Below, one piece after another: positions 1 through 13,550 of a stretch of 64,000 nt of DNA. Below the pieces are notes generated by a model, which saw nothing but the letters and a program-made list of their open reading frames with translations, was not told the origin of the DNA and searched no databases. Made by a program: the position numbers and the translations under genes. Numbering within the stretch: position 1 is the stretch's first letter; every line of letters begins with the position of its first letter. Where the stretch lies: assembly GCA_032622095.1 (NCBI GenBank), contig CP136061.1, forward strand, positions 52,031,762 through 52,095,761, read 5' to 3'. Source of the DNA: Siphonodentalium dalli (taxonomy: Eukaryota > Mollusca > Scaphopoda > Gadilida > Siphonodentaliidae).

Positions 1-530
1 TTTTCCGCGTCGAATGACACCAACATCAGCTTGTATCCAATTTCTTCCGGGTTGACCCCCAAATTCAGCTTCAACGACCATACTATTAGTAATGGGTTAG
101 GAGTAAAAAATAAGTAACCAAACGAAACTGATTTTTTTTAATAAATACGAGATATACGGGGCCGCCATGCGGCGTGATTGGTTTGAGTGGGTCAGTAAAC
201 ACGTAAACAAGTCCGCTTCTAATTATGTTTGATATATATATTCTACTTACCGTTGAGTGTGTTTTTCGAAGCGCAAGTCTGTGTAAAAATCCCAGTTTAG
301 TGGACACCGTCTCGAATGTGTGGAAAAACAGCGGGTTTGCGTCAGACCTGTGCTCATAACAGGAATTATGATGAACCAATTTTTACACGGGATACACCAA
401 ATTGAAGAGTAATAAAATATCTTTCTATCTAGATATGAGGCATTTATGTAACACAAATTATGTGTGTGTATTCTGAACCAGTTTGTGATGTTTGAAAAAT
501 TATAAAATGTTAGCCCGGCCAAGTTGGATA
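1..530. other. Non-coding, nothing recognised
   Basis: AT-rich sequence with only short chance open frames and no recognisable protein, repeat or RNA gene. Confidence 0.5.
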
Positions 531-1191
531 CCCCGTTGTGGTGTGCGTTTGGCCGTTGTGGTGTGGCGAAACGCCGTTGTACGGTGTTTTTGGCGAAATT
601 CGCAAGCGGGTAGGAGAGGGCTGATCACAAAAATCGGGATGGGGAGTTAATGTGCATATTTATTATAATGAGACCCCCACAGCCCTGAAGAAGGATATTA
701 TACCCAACGAATGAGCGCTTCCCTGGCTCTGTTTGTTTGTACGGCTGAGAAATAGCCTACACAAAATGCCAGGGTGGGCATTCTGACCATGGTTCCTCGA
801 GATGAAAGCCTTATTTGCTCACCCCTGAACACAATTTGACACTCCGCGGGTATTCTCCACGTAAGAAAAATTATCCCCGATCATGCTGGTAATGGCCACA
901 ACTCTCCAGTGGCCTAAATATTCAATAAAATCCCAATCGAAGTGAGTCAACAGCAGCGAAAAAATGACAACGCCGTTGTGGTTATAATGGCAACAACGTT
1001 GTGGCGGGGCTGCATGGTTTCTCGATTTTTGGCGATCATGCAGTATTTTGATGTTTTTGAGACCAGAACAAGGTGTTTCACGCCTTTTTCGTATTGTGTA
1101 TCCAAAATATTACATGTATTATCCGTATAAGCAATGTTTACTGGTGTATACATGCCACGTAACCCGTCCCCATAAACACGTTTTTTGTGCT
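531..1191 (+). repeat. Interspersed repeat, copy A
   Basis: About 660 bp beginning with CCCCGTTGTGGTGTGCG. It is closely matched, in reverse orientation, by 27,875-28,521, including the stretch about genomic words such as GGTAGGAGAGGGCTGATCAC and the inner part near 1,080-1,190. Frames in the two copies encode similar short peptides only because the DNA is similar. The family is not recognised; no terminal repeats or target duplication were found. Confidence 0.8.
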
Positions 1192-3985
1192 CCATACAAG
1201 TATATTATTGTCCACATATGCCTATACCACGGCGTGGAACGCGCGTACATCATATTTTAAATCTCTAACCAAAGCGGATTTGATTTAAAATTGATTTAAA
1301 GCGGATATAAGGGATGTGTCCGACGGAATAAACTAGTGGATGAGGCATATAATTTCTCATTACATCTTTTATAACCAGTGGATGATAACAACTCGGAATT
1401 TATAAAAGAAATTAGATGAAAAATAGGAACGAAATATGCACCGAATTTGAACATCAAATACTGCTTAACCGTTTAATTGATATTTGTAAAATTCACACAT
1501 ATTAAAGGTACCGTCGGGTTGGCCTTAATTGTCGAAAATATTCATATTTGTTCCAAACACCGTAAACTGAAAAATATTAAAACGCATAGTTTCGTTCATA
1601 TATACCATGACCATCGCGTAAACAGCATGTCATTATAAAGATCTACTATATTTTACCAAGCAAGAGCCTGATTGTGTTACAGAAGACAGCACATTGCTAC
1701 TGGTTAATAACACACAAATTGTATAAACGCTCTTTATTAGTTCCATATCAGGAATTCACCAACAAAGAACGCTCTTTATGTTTACCATCATAATATAAAC
1801 AAACACCATGCAGAAAAGTTACCTTTTATGCTTTTGTTTACATAACAATGGTCAACAATATGACAATAACATACTGTTTATGCGATATTTCTTATTGGTA
1901 TCAGCTGTTGGTATACGGACAAAGCATGTCTACATTTTGATGTTCTTTCTGTTTGTGGCGGTTGTTGAATGGGTGGAAATAATTTCACATGATACCCACC
2001 GCCAAGGCCAACCGTATCTTTAATTTGTTCTCTCGCATAGCCCACAACTCATTCGCCAAATATATAACATAAAATGTACGAAGTAAGCGGCTTATAGATT
2101 ACAAAGTGACGTAAGGTCCCCGTCCTGTATACTCATGATACTGCTGTTTGCCCAACTCAAGTTTATTTGGCGCGAATAGGCGATTTGATTACGAAAATTA
2201 TAAACGCAATCAAAACCTACCCTCACCCTATTTCATAAAAGTTTTACCACAATGGTATTTCCAAGAAAGCCACACATATAAATATATTAGTTTCCATATA
2301 TGCCATATGATGATTACGTTCATGAGTATCGTGTTCTCTTATATAATACATTTTATCATCGCCGTCGAAATTCTAATTTATGAATCTGATGTATGCTATA
2401 TAATAACACGTGTCTGGTCTGCTTCTTGAGTATTGTTATAAAATAGAAATAGCTTCATTGGTCCACTGCTGGAGCTTATAAACGGTAAGGATCGTTATTG
2501 GGGAGATGAGGAACATGAAATATCTTCCGATAACCCAAGGATAATTCTACCCAAAAGAAGTTATTTTTTCTTTTTTTTTGGTAGTATTACACACTAAACT
2601 CTCACACCACATTTAGTTAAATATTATTTATCATGACCCAAATTCGCTTTTCTGTGTGGGTGGGTCTGGGGTAGGGCGGTGTCATTACATTTTAAATGAT
2701 GCACGTTATTTTGTTAGTGTCTTTATACGAAATAACGCGAATTGTTCCTAAGTCCCGTGTGTTATAGGAGCATGCACTGGGGTCAAATATCTATCATTTT
2801 TCGTGGTTCATCACTAAACAAAGTTATAAATATGTAGGTTTTGTTTGTTATTTCTATACATGTCGTTTACGTTGTAATTGTGTGTCTCAAGTATGTCCAT
2901 CTAAGTTCAGGGTTAGTGGCTATAACCAGTTTCCCTATCAGTGTTATAACAAGAAAACCATAGTCAGAAATGGTAACGCCACCAAGATTATAGTATTACA
3001 TATAAATAGAAATTATAAAAAATACATAAAATATTTTGATAACAATTGCGTTTAAACAAGTAATCCTTCAAATTATTACTAACAAAGCAAGTAAACGACT
3101 GTGGGGTCACTCAACAGATTATAAGGACTTGGACTTAGTATACTGTAAATACTAAAATTTAAATGAAATAATTAAAAGATCAAATTTAGCAAGTAGTAAA
3201 AGTTAATTTTCTCATTTAATTTTGTTTTTTGGTTAAATAAAGCAATAATTTTAATGTAACATTTGGTTTTAAAAAAATGATTGACCGTGGCTCTTCCAAT
3301 AATTGTGCGACTGACCTGGTCAATTGTAAGTTAAGAAGTTGTTTTGAGAATTACTATGGAGGGAAATAGTTATGGCTGTGGCTTCGCAAGTAATTAACTT
3401 GGTGACGTGATGTTAACAAATCTGAACTCCAGTAAACTAAGGATGCTCCATACCAAATATAAGGTAAATTAATAATTCTTTAGAAGTTGTTTTAAGATTT
3501 ACTATGGAGGGAAAGAATTGTGGTGCTGGCTTCGCAACTATTTGACCTCATTGTAACAAATATAAATATTAGTCACTCAGGCAATAGATGTATCTATTCT
3601 GTATATTAAGTTATTGGGTCTTACGTGTCTTGAGATGTCTAAATAGTTTTCGATGGACAGATCGCACAAGGGACCCACGCCAATCTTCTCTGTTGGGATT
3701 CCAATTGTTGGCTTATTAAATATGCACATATGCTTAAGATACAGTCGCGCGCGAAGCACGCTCCCGTAAGTCGGGTTTTGGATCCCAGTTAATGAAAATA
3801 TCATTGAAATAATCGGTTTCCCACAATAAACATCCATATATTCAATATACATGTTTTGGAGCAGAATTAGGCAGTCCATATTGGACGCCATCATGGAATT
3901 TATTTTGTTTTGTTTTAATTTTCACACATATTTATTAGTTATGTGGATGGAGTTCTCATTAAACCTCACATCCTTATATTTGTTA
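1192..3985. other. Non-coding, AT-rich
   Basis: No gene seen. One small local duplication is visible: about 40 bp containing ACTATGGAGGGAAA occurs near 3,351 and again near 3,501. Otherwise nothing recognised. Confidence 0.5.
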
Positions 3986-4030
3986 CAGTAATGCCCAAAG
4001 TAATTGACCACTTAAAGGGGTACTGTACCC
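3986..4030 (+). repeat. Half copy of the CAGTAATG foldback family
   Basis: Starts CAGTAATGCCCAAAGTAATT after a TA, identical to the left arms at 18,936 and 19,111, then diverges after GACCACTTAA. The upstream flank (CCTTATATTTGTTA) also resembles the spacer in the 18.9-19.1 kb array. Confidence 0.6.
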
Positions 4031-4305
4031 AAGATGTTGTTGTTGGTTTCTATAATCCCCGAGTCGGAGAATAATGTAACAACTTTTCCATTTTTTGAAA
4101 GTTTGTTGAGTACGAAGTATTGTTACGGATGGCAAATTTACCGGAATGCAAAAATACAAATTGTCGTTGTCGAGTAATTTTTGTAAAGTTTTCAACCAAA
4201 TGAATCAAATAAACATTATATTATATGGTTAGTAGTCCCATATACTCATTTAAGTTAGTGTACCGTCACTAGTCAATGAGTGGCTTGGGTTTTCTCCCCG
4301 TATAA

Positions 4306-4580
4306 CCCATATAAAAATGTACCTGGGTAAATCTTGGTGTTTACCTAGGTATACCCCGGTACATATAGGTTTTACCCTGGTTCCACCCAGGTCACACCCA
4401 GGTTACACCCAGGTAAATCAGGGATTTATATAGATTTACCCAGGTGTTTTCTATATATGTTAGGTATAAACCCCAGTTTACCCGGGTTTTTACGGATTTA
4501 CACCCAGGTATTTACACCAGGTATTTACACCCAGGTATTTACACCAGGGTTTCGCCCAGGTATTTACTACAGTGTTCACC
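4306..4580 (+). repeat. CCCAGGT-rich degenerate tandem repeat
   Basis: Opens with CCCATATAAAAATGTACCTG, then degenerate units of about 12-20 bp around ACCCAGGTA/TTTACACC. The opening block is an exact inverted match to the end of the array at 18,455-18,482, so the two arrays may be the ends of one large foldback-like unit. Confidence 0.65.
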
Positions 4581-4627
4581 CGGATATATACACCTGTGGT
4601 ATTTTGTTAAACTGTATAATCTGCATT

Positions 4628-6412
4628 GAAGTCACCTTATTAACCCTTTCTATATTACAGCACCATTGGCGTGTAGTTACCTTATTAACCATTCTATATT
4701 AAATCATTAATTGACAGGTAGTTACCTTATTAACCCTTTCTATACTAAGTAACATTGGTGAGTAGTTACATTATTAACCCTTTCTATATTAAAGCACCAT
4801 TGATGTGAAGTTACCTTATTAACCCTTTCTTTATTAAAGCATCATTGACGCGTAGTTACCTTATTAACCCTTTCTATATTAAAATATCATTGATGTGTAG
4901 TTACAATGTTAACCCTTTCTATAGTATAGCATCATTGGCGGGTAGTTGGCTCCTTAACTCTGTATATACCAAAGTATCATTGTCGTATATAGTTACCTTA
5001 TTAACCCTTTCTATACTAAGTACCGTTGGCGTGTAGTTGCCTTATTAACCCTTTCTATATTAAAGCATTAATTGACAGGTAGTTACCTTATTAACCCTTT
5101 CTATACTAAGTATCATTGGTGAGTAGTTGCATTATTAACCCTTTCTATATTAAAGCGCCATTGGCGGGTAGTTACCTTATTAACCATTTATGTATTAAAG
5201 CATCATTGACGTGTAGTTACCTTATTATAACCCTCTCTATATTAAAGCATCATTATTGCTGGGTAGTTATCTTATTAACCCGTTCTATACTAAGTATCAT
5301 TGGTGAGTAGTTACAGTATTAACCCTTTCTATATTAAAGCATCATTGACGTGAAGTTACCTTATTAACCATTTCTGTATTAAAGCAGCATTGACATGTAG
5401 TTGTTAACCCTTTCTATATTAAAGCATCGTTGACGGGTAGTTGCATAATTAACCCTCTATATACTAAAGTATCATTGTCGTGTAGTTACCTTACCAACCC
5501 TTTCTATACTAAGTATCATTGGCGTGTAGTTACCTTATTAACCTTTTCTATATTAAAGCATTAATTGACAGGTAGTTACATTAAACAACCCTTTCTATAC
5601 TAAGTATCATTGGTGAGTAGTTACATTATAAACCATTTCTATATTAAAGCGCCATTGACGGGTAATTACCTTATTAACCCTTTTTGTATCAAAGCATCAT
5701 TGACGTGCAGTTACCATATTATAACACTTTCTATATTAAAGCATCATTGACTGATAGTTACCATATTAACCCTTTCTATATTAAAGCACCATTGGCGTGT
5801 AATTACCTTATTAACCCTTTCTACGTTGAAGCAATAATTGACAGGCAGTTACCTTATTAACCCTTTTTATAATGAGTATCATTGGTGATTAGTTACATTA
5901 TTAACCCTTTCTACAATAAAGCATCATTGACATGTAGTTATCATAGTAGCCAGTTATATATTAAAGCATCATGGACGGTAGTTACCATATTAACCCTTTC
6001 TATATTAAAGCACCATTGGCGTGTAATTACCATATTAACCCTTTCTATATTAAAACATCATTGACGTGTAGTTACCCTATTAGCCCTTTCTATATTTAAG
6101 CATCATTGACGTGTAGAACTTTATCTTATTAACCCTTTCTTTATTAAAGCATCATTGACATGTAGTTACCTTAGTAACCATTTCTACACTAAAGCATTAT
6201 TGACGGGTAGTTACCTTATTAACCCTTTCTATATTAAAGCATCATTGACAAGAAGTTAAATTATTAACCTTCTATAATAAGTATCATTGCCGTGTAGTTA
6301 GTTACCTTATAAAACCTTTCTATATTAAGACGTCGATCATTGACGGGTAGTTGTTACCTTATTAATCATTTATGTATTCAAGCATCATTGACGAGTAGTT
6401 ACCTTATTACTT
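4628..6412 (+). repeat. 45-bp minisatellite array
   Basis: Roughly 35-40 imperfect head-to-tail copies of an approximately 45-bp unit containing TAGTTACCTTATTAACCC, TTTCTATATTAAAGCATC and ATTGACG. Unit length varies by a few bases and substitutions are scattered, so the array is old. The short open frames over it are repeat artefacts. Confidence 0.9.
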
Positions 6413-7048
6413 GAAGTTTATTATGACAGTATGACAATACACTACCCCGGACAAATGAAGCAATATCATACTTTATCTAACAGCCTAGCTATAATTAGTG
6501 AACATTAAACTGACAAACAGACAATTTTCAGGGCCATTATTTAATATTAAAGGGATACAAAATAAAGAGATTTCTAATTATCAGTAAGAATTATTCTCTA
6601 AGTGATACAAAATTCGTTTCGTTTCGTTTCTGCAGCCAAATTACAATCTTAACTTTTAGTTATCGTTCTTCAAAATGAAGCGCGGATAATTCCTTATGGT
6701 ATTTTGAGTTAATTTTGTCGCGAATCAACGCGGATTGACAGAAGGAAATGGTGTATTGGCTACAAACGGATAAACTGTGGACTTATATATAAGATTCGCC
6801 GATTTCTCCCCATGGATGTGCGCAAATATCGAAAAAGACTGAATTTCATGTGACAAAAAATATTTCAATTCCCGGAACAGTAAGAATTAAGCTGCGATAA
6901 CGAAACGGATCAACTATAGTATTGAACAGTACCTCAGCTACCTGGCCATAACCAGAATATTTTCTCAAAATTGAATTTGTGGTACCGGTACAATCATGAT
7001 GTAGTGCCAGTGGCCTGCTCATAATGCACCTGTCCAGAAGAAGAAGAA
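6413..7048. other. Non-coding spacer
   Basis: No gene or repeat recognised until the reverse transcriptase remnant begins near 7,035. Confidence 0.5.
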
Positions 7049-7563
7049 TTGAGAAGTTTGAAGATCATGGACTACGCAGACACCATCTGGGACCCCTACC
7101 AACAAAATCACATCGACAAGCTGGAAAGAATCCAGCGTAGAGCAGCCCGTTTCATTAAAAGAGACTATAAGAGCAAAGAAGATGGATATATGACCAAGAT
7201 CCTCTACGAGCTAGATTTACCAACATTGCAGAAACGGCGGAAAATAAATCGGCTGGGATTCATGAGTAAGGTGGTGGGTGGATTGGTCCCGGCTATACCA
7301 CCTAATCAATACTTTACACCCGAAACAAGGCGTCTTAGATCGCAGAGCAAAGTTCTGACAGGCTACGTCACCAGCCAAATTCCTCGGCACCTAATTTAAA
7401 GGAACAACAGTCAGTGCTACGAGGCTATACCATACGTGTCAGCTCAGTTCGCTAATTCCACATTTGTTCGAACTATATGCGACTGGAATCAGCTGGAGGA
7501 ATCCTTAACCATACAACAACAGCCTGTGGATTCCTTCAAGAGTGCGCTGAAGGAAAAGATCTG
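7049..7563 (+). pseudogene. Remnant of non-LTR retrotransposon reverse transcriptase C-terminus
   Basis: The 116-residue frame contains the conserved tail that follows the RT thumb in CR1/RTE/jockey-like elements: DYADTIWDPYQQNHIDKLER, then IQRRAARFI and LPTLQKRRKINRLGFM. The frame stops at 7,399, and a frame offset from it continues to 7,563 with the usual downstream motif (FVRTICDWNQLEES), so there is a frameshift near 7,395. The RT core, endonuclease and 5' portion are absent, as expected of a 5'-truncated dead LINE copy. The exact clade cannot be fixed from so short a piece. Confidence 0.75.
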
Positions 7564-7807
7564 AGACTCTCTCGCCCGCTGCGAAATTACCATAATTGGG
7601 ATCTGCAGCGTAACCATTCAGATTCAGATTGATCCACGATAGTAAGGGGTCAGTACATGTAGTAAGTACTGATAGTGATAAGCCTGCTGTACAATAATAC
7701 TACTTTTGCTGTTTTACTGGTCTTAACTGAGTACTGTGTCAATGTGACATTGTTAATTCAGTTCCACTCTAATGTACATTAACTGGCAATGATGCATCTG
7801 ACGCTAT

Positions 7808-8020
7808 TAAAGGCACCGGTAATCCCTAAATACCAGGAGGACGCGGCGTAGAAACTTGGTACAACAGTTGTTACACGACAAAGAAAATTATCAACAAGCT
7901 TAGTGAGCGTCATCATCAAAATTGCAAATTAAAACACGGCAATGGTAAATTGGTAATCCCTACATACCAGGAGGACAAGGCATTGAAACTTGGGACAACA
8001 GTTGTTACACGGCAAAGAAA
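7808..8020 (+). repeat. Two-copy direct repeat
   Basis: About 75 bp (GGTAATCCCTAAATACCAGG to GTTGTTACACGACAAAGAAA) at 7,810-7,885 recurs with about 90% identity at 7,946-8,019. Confidence 0.75.
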
Positions 8021-8338
8021 TTTAAAACACACTGTGCACAGATGAATGTTTATACATGTACTGTGCAGTCGAGATCACCTGGACAGGCTGGACTACAAAT
8101 ATTTGAGGATTATACTATTTGATGAGTAGATGCGTGACTGATAAAAGAATTAGAGACTCCATATTTACTCGGAAGATAACAGTATACGATGCCATACAGT
8201 TGTTCCATAACACCTCAACCTTTGGTGGATATTAACAGTAAAACTAATGAAAATGATGAAAGCCAGACTCAACATCAAGACAACATGTGCATGCATAAGT
8301 GACGGTTCAATGATTTTGACTCCATCAGATGATATTTA

Positions 8339-8715
8339 AGCGACACCAATTTTTAAGTCTGGTTTACGATGTGGGGAGAAAAAAAGTAGATGCAGGAGGG
8401 AAAAAAATAAAAATAAAAAAGATTGTCCCCCCAATTTATATCAAGTAAATCGTGGAATTTTACATAAATTTTACAAAAATTGTGAAAAAATGTTTTTGAA
8501 TGAAATTCTGTTCAAACCAAACAAGACATATCTTGTCATGAAATACATAAAAATATGGATCTGTAAATGATCATAAGCAGAACCGGATGCGACAGCACAT
8601 GAAAATCAGTACGCGTGTAAAATATTTTGGGACAAAAAAAATACAAAAAAATTTCATGAAATGGAAACAAAGTTGTAGGAGGTGTTCGTAAACCAGACTT
8701 AAAAATTGGTGTCGC
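8339..8715 (+). mobile_element. Harbinger/Tourist-like MITE, copy 1
   Basis: 377 bp bounded by inverted termini (A/G)GCGACACCAATTTTTAAG...CTTAAAAATTGGTGTCGCC about 30 bp long and flanked by a TTA duplication (8,336-8,338 and 8,716-8,718). The 3-bp TWA duplication and G-rich ends fit PIF/Harbinger MITEs. No coding capacity. An inverted second copy is at 15,665-16,043. Confidence 0.8.
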
Positions 8716-8902
8716 CTTAGGCTCATGTTAACACAGGATCACATATTCTCAAAATAATTGTCTCCCTCAAGTTGGCCTCAACCATACTAGTATTTATATT
8801 TGATAGAACCTCAGTGAGACCATTTTGAAAATTACCATCAATGCAGTTCCAGTGTTGACGCAACGCGGTCATGTTACTTCAAACCAGTTGCAATGTTCCT
8901 TA

Positions 8903-9595
8903 GGCCAAAGAAAAAAGATACTATGTTTCCGTACATCGACCGACCCTAAAAATAACCTGCCGACCCTAAACTTTTTATTGATATTTTGAGAAAAAGTCAA
9001 AATTTTCGCAATTTTAATTTCCTGAGAGTGGATCTCCTGCCTGCTTTATGTCTTGTTTGGGACTTATGGAACACTATCAACAGACATGGTGTGTGTGTAT
9101 CTGTATATATACATGTAAAGAGGTTATCACTGCATATATTAGGGGTATACATGTACTAGTAGCTACTGTTTCCAAAAACCAGGCATGCTCGGTGGGTGTA
9201 CTGGCTACCCCCAGACAATGGGATGTAATCGTCACAATACATGTACGGTATAATGGCGGTATTATTGGTAAAATTCTTATAAAAAGTTAGTGACATCAAT
9301 TTTGTACCAAGTTTATAGCCAAATTTATGAAAATGTGGTATTAGATATAATAAAAAACATACGTAAGCATGAAGTAAGTTTGATTTTTTATCAATCTTAA
9401 TGTATATTTCCACTGTGTTGATCAAGTAATACTTTCCCCATGGCACGGGTTGGCATTTTATGTCACTTTGGTCGAGGTAGTTCAATATTTCTGCAGCTGG
9501 ATAAAAAATATCAAAATAAAATAAAATAAAAAAAATTCCCTACCTACCTACCCTAAATTTTTTTACCGGAAACATACAATCTTTTTTCTTTGGCC
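8903..9595. mobile_element. Non-autonomous DNA transposon, GGCCAAAG ends
   Basis: 693 bp with terminal inverted repeats beginning GGCCAAAGAAAAAAGAT and continuing as (A/T)(C/G)TATGTTTCCG; just inside each end lies a (C)GACCCTAAA/(C)TACCCTAAA block. Flanks are TTA on the left and TTT on the right, a possible diverged 3-bp duplication. No transposase frame. Confidence 0.65.
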
Positions 9596-9634
9596 TTTAG
9601 CATGGTAATTCGTGAAAATAAATGTCAATGCAAC

Positions 9635-10578
9635 TTACTCTCAGGCTCCAAATAAAAGTGCAGGCCCAAATAATAGTGCGGGGGGGGGGGAAATTCCATT
9701 GAAAGTTAATAAAAGTACAGACCCAAATAATAGTGCAGGGGGAACTCTGAGCAAAACATCAACTGTGGTTAACCAAATAATTTTTATAGCAGGTTCAGGT
9801 ATACGAGTCAACATGTAGTACAGGTACATGTATGTATCATGTGGTGTTTTTTTGGTTTGCCACATACTTGAATATGTACTACTCTTGAGTGCCTAATGTA
9901 CGATTATTAAAATCGAGGTAAAATTCCCACCTGTACGATCGTTATTTGGTCCTGTACGTTTATTAAATTAACCAAAAGAAATAATTCACCAATCTTAAAT
10001 TGTGTTATTCATATAAGAAATGAACGGCGGTTTCAATGCGGTCATGGGGTTTTGACCGCGAGAAAAAATCAGCAAACTTCGGGGTTCATGCAGAGTTTGC
10101 TGATTTTTTTAACGCGGTCAAAACCCATGACCACGTTGAATCCGCCATTTATTATTTATATTTATATACTTAAATTCATTATGAACTAGGATTGTATGTC
10201 TTTCCCATTATTTATTCATCTATTTAAACAAACGCATGGAGTTCAGTTCAGACAGTTCGAATCCTTGTTTTTTGGAAAACCAAACATATTGAGAATCCGT
10301 TCATGGAGAACGGAAGAAACGCAATTTCACAGTAAAGTATAAACATATGACAAAATGTCTTGTTTAGCTAGTAACTAATGTAGACGTGTTGATCATTTTT
10401 ACATCTGAATCATATAGAAATCTTGAATTTGTGCTGATTTAAATTTTCATAGCTTCAAAATATTAATAAACGTGCAGACCCAAATAAGCACTGTGCAGGG
10501 GGGGGGGGGATTTCCCAAGAAAAATAATAAACGTGGATGCAGCTGGTGCATGCATATTTATTTGGAGCCCAAGAGTAA
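9635..10578. mobile_element. Putative TIR element with poly-G tracts
   Basis: Ends are inverted versions of TTACTCTCAGGCTCCAAATA (right end one or two mismatches). Inside, the phrase GTGCAGACCCAAATAA followed by a run of G occurs three times (9,658, 9,718 and 10,472). It contains the separate hairpin at 10,018-10,153. No coding sequence. Confidence 0.45.
10018..10153. repeat. Foldback hairpin (MITE-like)
   Basis: Two arms of about 60 bp (10,018-10,077 and 10,095-10,153) are inverted complements with few mismatches around a 17-bp loop; arms contain CATGGGGTTTTGACCGCG and its complement. Confidence 0.8.
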
Positions 10579-11682
10579 AGAGGTGGAGGTGAATGTTACA
10601 TGTAAGTTGTTATTAACGAAATGGAACGATGCCTTTAATAGGTTCCACCAGCAATAAGTCGCGACTTCTTTATATTGGCCTGACAGATTGGTTTTTGTTG
10701 GCGTCATGCCTGTCGACCATTATGATGGCCACATATATTGTCATATAACAGCGATTTACGATCTGTCTTGTTGGCTCATAATATAAATTAAGAAAGTGGC
10801 CTTGTGTTCGTTCCTTGCGTAAAAAAATATTTTTTAGTACAAACGTCCTCATTGATTGTGTCCCTCGACTCCTTGTGTAATTGGTCAAGTAACTTACATG
10901 TATGTACATGTACAGACCACTCACAAATTTCTTAGAAAAGCGACCACATGTTCGAATCTACTTTGCGATTTTGGAGCAACGCATTTGTAAATGCGTTCAT
11001 ATTTTAACACATTTACCTTGATTTATTCACAAACAAATGTCTTGATGCAGGCCTTAAAATCCATCAGATTTTTGGCAATAATCAAAATGTTAGTGTTTCA
11101 CTTTCTACAGGGAATCAAGACTTTTTACTAGAATCAAAATGAGAATCATGATTCTCAGATTCTGATTATAAAACAATTAATGTCAACAGTGTTTATTTAT
11201 GTTTATTCCATTTTGAATGGAAAACTACATCATGAATGTCCGATTCCGAACATATACATGTACACCAGGAGTGGGAAAATAACACAGAATTATTCAGATG
11301 TGAATTTAAATTAAACAAAATTATAACTAAAATTGCAAAATACACTATCGTATCGTTATTTGGGTGTTCATACTAGTATACTTTTTCGGCGCAATGATCG
11401 GTAATTTCAATGCGACTGCGATTATTCCCAATGCAGTGCATTTAATTTAAATGCTGTCATTAAGGCATTTACAAAGTGGCGTGACACAATGCACCCTCAA
11501 TGCATTTTAAATGCAACAACCGCATTTCATTGATCCACGTTGTAAAGGACATTTATTTTTAGAATACATGTATGTACGTGTATATAACCACAAGAATAAA
11601 GAACAAATCAACTGTTTTTATTACTTTGTAAACCTCTGATGTTTCCCATACAGTATACATTTCAATATTATAAACCATGTTA
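10579..11682. other. Non-coding
   Basis: No gene recognised. Short ACATGTA-rich stretches occur, as elsewhere between 8 and 18 kb. Confidence 0.5.
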
Positions 11683-11899
11683 CAGTAATTCTAGAGCTAA
11701 TTAATCGACTCCTTAACTACAGCAGAATTATGGGTAACTTTTCAGGATTTAGTCCGAAATATGGCTTGTTGCCATTCATCGGAAAGCTCTCACCGAGAGC
11801 TTTCCGATGAATGGCATCAACCCATATTTCCGACTAAATCCTGAAAAGTTACCCATAATTCTGCTGTAGTTAAGGAGTCGATTAATTAGAGCATTACTG
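11683..11899. mobile_element. CAGTAAT foldback element, TA duplication
   Basis: 217 bp almost perfectly self-complementary: left arm CAGTAATTCTAGAGCTAATT, right arm ends AATTAGAGCATTACTG, centre near 11,790 at CTCACCGAGAG. Flanked by TA on both sides. Tc1/mariner-like size and duplication, but no transposase, so only the ends support that label. Confidence 0.8.
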
Positions 11900-13385
11900 T
11901 ATATCCTCTATAACTGTTTATTCAACATCACGTGCTGCAATCCATAAATGCGGTTCAGATTTCGATGTCCGGTTCAACATTATTATCATATGGTTTGATA
12001 GCAGAAATACTCAGTTTGGAATGTTATACCATACAAGTTTTACGAGTTGCTCTTGCTCAAGAATGGATAAATTTATAAACCTGATTTTTGGCGCATTAGT
12101 TAGAATTATATTTTTGCACAAGAACACACCACAAATATCGAACTGGACATCAAAAGCAGAACCGGATTGTATCGATTGCATAAACATAAGAAGTTGGTCA
12201 CTGACCGACAATTGCTATTCTCTGGTGTGGTTTATAGGACTACCGTATGCAATGCCGACTTAAAAATAAAAATTCACATAAACATCGCATGAAGCGGTCT
12301 ATCCACAAACTCAGGTATTCGGTAATTCCAAATGTATGAACTACTAGTATCACCATGATATCCCGGTATATCATTGTCAGGACTGTTTGTACAAAAGGTT
12401 GTTATTCTACTATGCATAATTTTGCTATATCATTGTACTCGGTCTGTATTGCAATGTAATATATCAGTACATGTACCGGTATACTGGGTGCACATTATAT
12501 ACATGTAGGCCTACTTTCACTTTAGTACATGTATGTGTCATAAAAGACTCATGTTGTTAAATTGAAAAAAAAACATGTGTGAAAACAGAGAGAATACATG
12601 TACATGTGCCGGTACTATATACCTCTTTGTGTGCTGTACTACCGGTACTATTCATGTACATGTACTACACTACAATAAGAGAAATTTTAATTGATTCTGC
12701 TGCCCTTGTGCCACAGGCCTCAACCAGGCCCACCAGTACCAGGCTACTAGTAAATGAAGTACTGAAAGTGTCACATCATTAATCGAGCCCAATCTTAGTT
12801 ATACTAGTCTCTTGTGTAGTTTGGGTTACTATTAATAAGATATTTAATGAATGTTTGGAATGTATGGTAGCATTCTTACCTGGATCAACATATGCCATGC
12901 ACAACGCTGGTCATCATATCATCACCGCTGTTGGCAGTAAACCGCTCATCGGGCTATAACAGTTAGAGTTTTCCATACCAGGGCTAATCTAATCAGTTAA
13001 AATCAGTCATTTTAGAGGGAATACCAACCAGTGGAAGACGTACAAAAAGTCATGTATATTCAGATATCAGTTTTCGAGAAAAAACCCATCTTAGTCGAGC
13101 GGACTTAGAATATCGGGGTAAACTTAAATTTCATTCAGCAACACTTTCACAGCAGAATATAAAAATAGTACATTATAATCACTTACAGTACATGTACATG
13201 TAGCCCAAGTGCAGTGCTAGCCTATATTATATACTACCAAAACTTTTGGTCAGTTTCTCGATGACTGACACTTGTACACGCTTGAACGGGTACTATATAG
13301 TACATGTACATGTACATGTGTACCGTATGTGAATTAAAGATCTTATTAGTGACACAACAGGAGGCTAGACATACATTTGTAACTA
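11900..13385. other. Non-coding, ACATGTA-rich
   Basis: No gene recognised. Rich in short palindromes such as TACATGTACATGTA and ACCGGTA. Confidence 0.5.
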
Positions 13386-13550
13386 CAGTAATGCTCTAAT
13401 TAATCGACTCCTTAACCACAGCAGAATTACGGGTATTAAACTCGGGGAGAGCTTTCCGATGAATGGCAACAAGCCATATATCCGACTAAATCCTGAAAGT
13501 TACACATAATTCTGCTGTGGTTAAGGGGTCGATTTCTTAGGGCACTACTG
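13386..13550. mobile_element. CAGTAATG foldback element, shorter copy
   Basis: Same family as 11,683-11,899: CAGTAATGCTCTAATTAATC at the left, GGTCGATTTCTTAGGGCACTACTG at the right is split here as GGGCACTACTG, with TA flanks. It lacks about 50 bp of one inner arm. Confidence 0.75.

Noticed and set aside
3577-3894. 105-codon minus-strand frame
   Set aside because: No domain, no codon pattern and no supporting context; chance frame in non-coding DNA.
4628-6412. CRISPR-like spaced repeats
   Set aside because: Repeats are contiguous with no unique spacers, and the host is eukaryotic.
10254-10263. GTTCGAATCC resembling a tRNA B box
   Set aside because: No matching A box, acceptor stem or cloverleaf around it.
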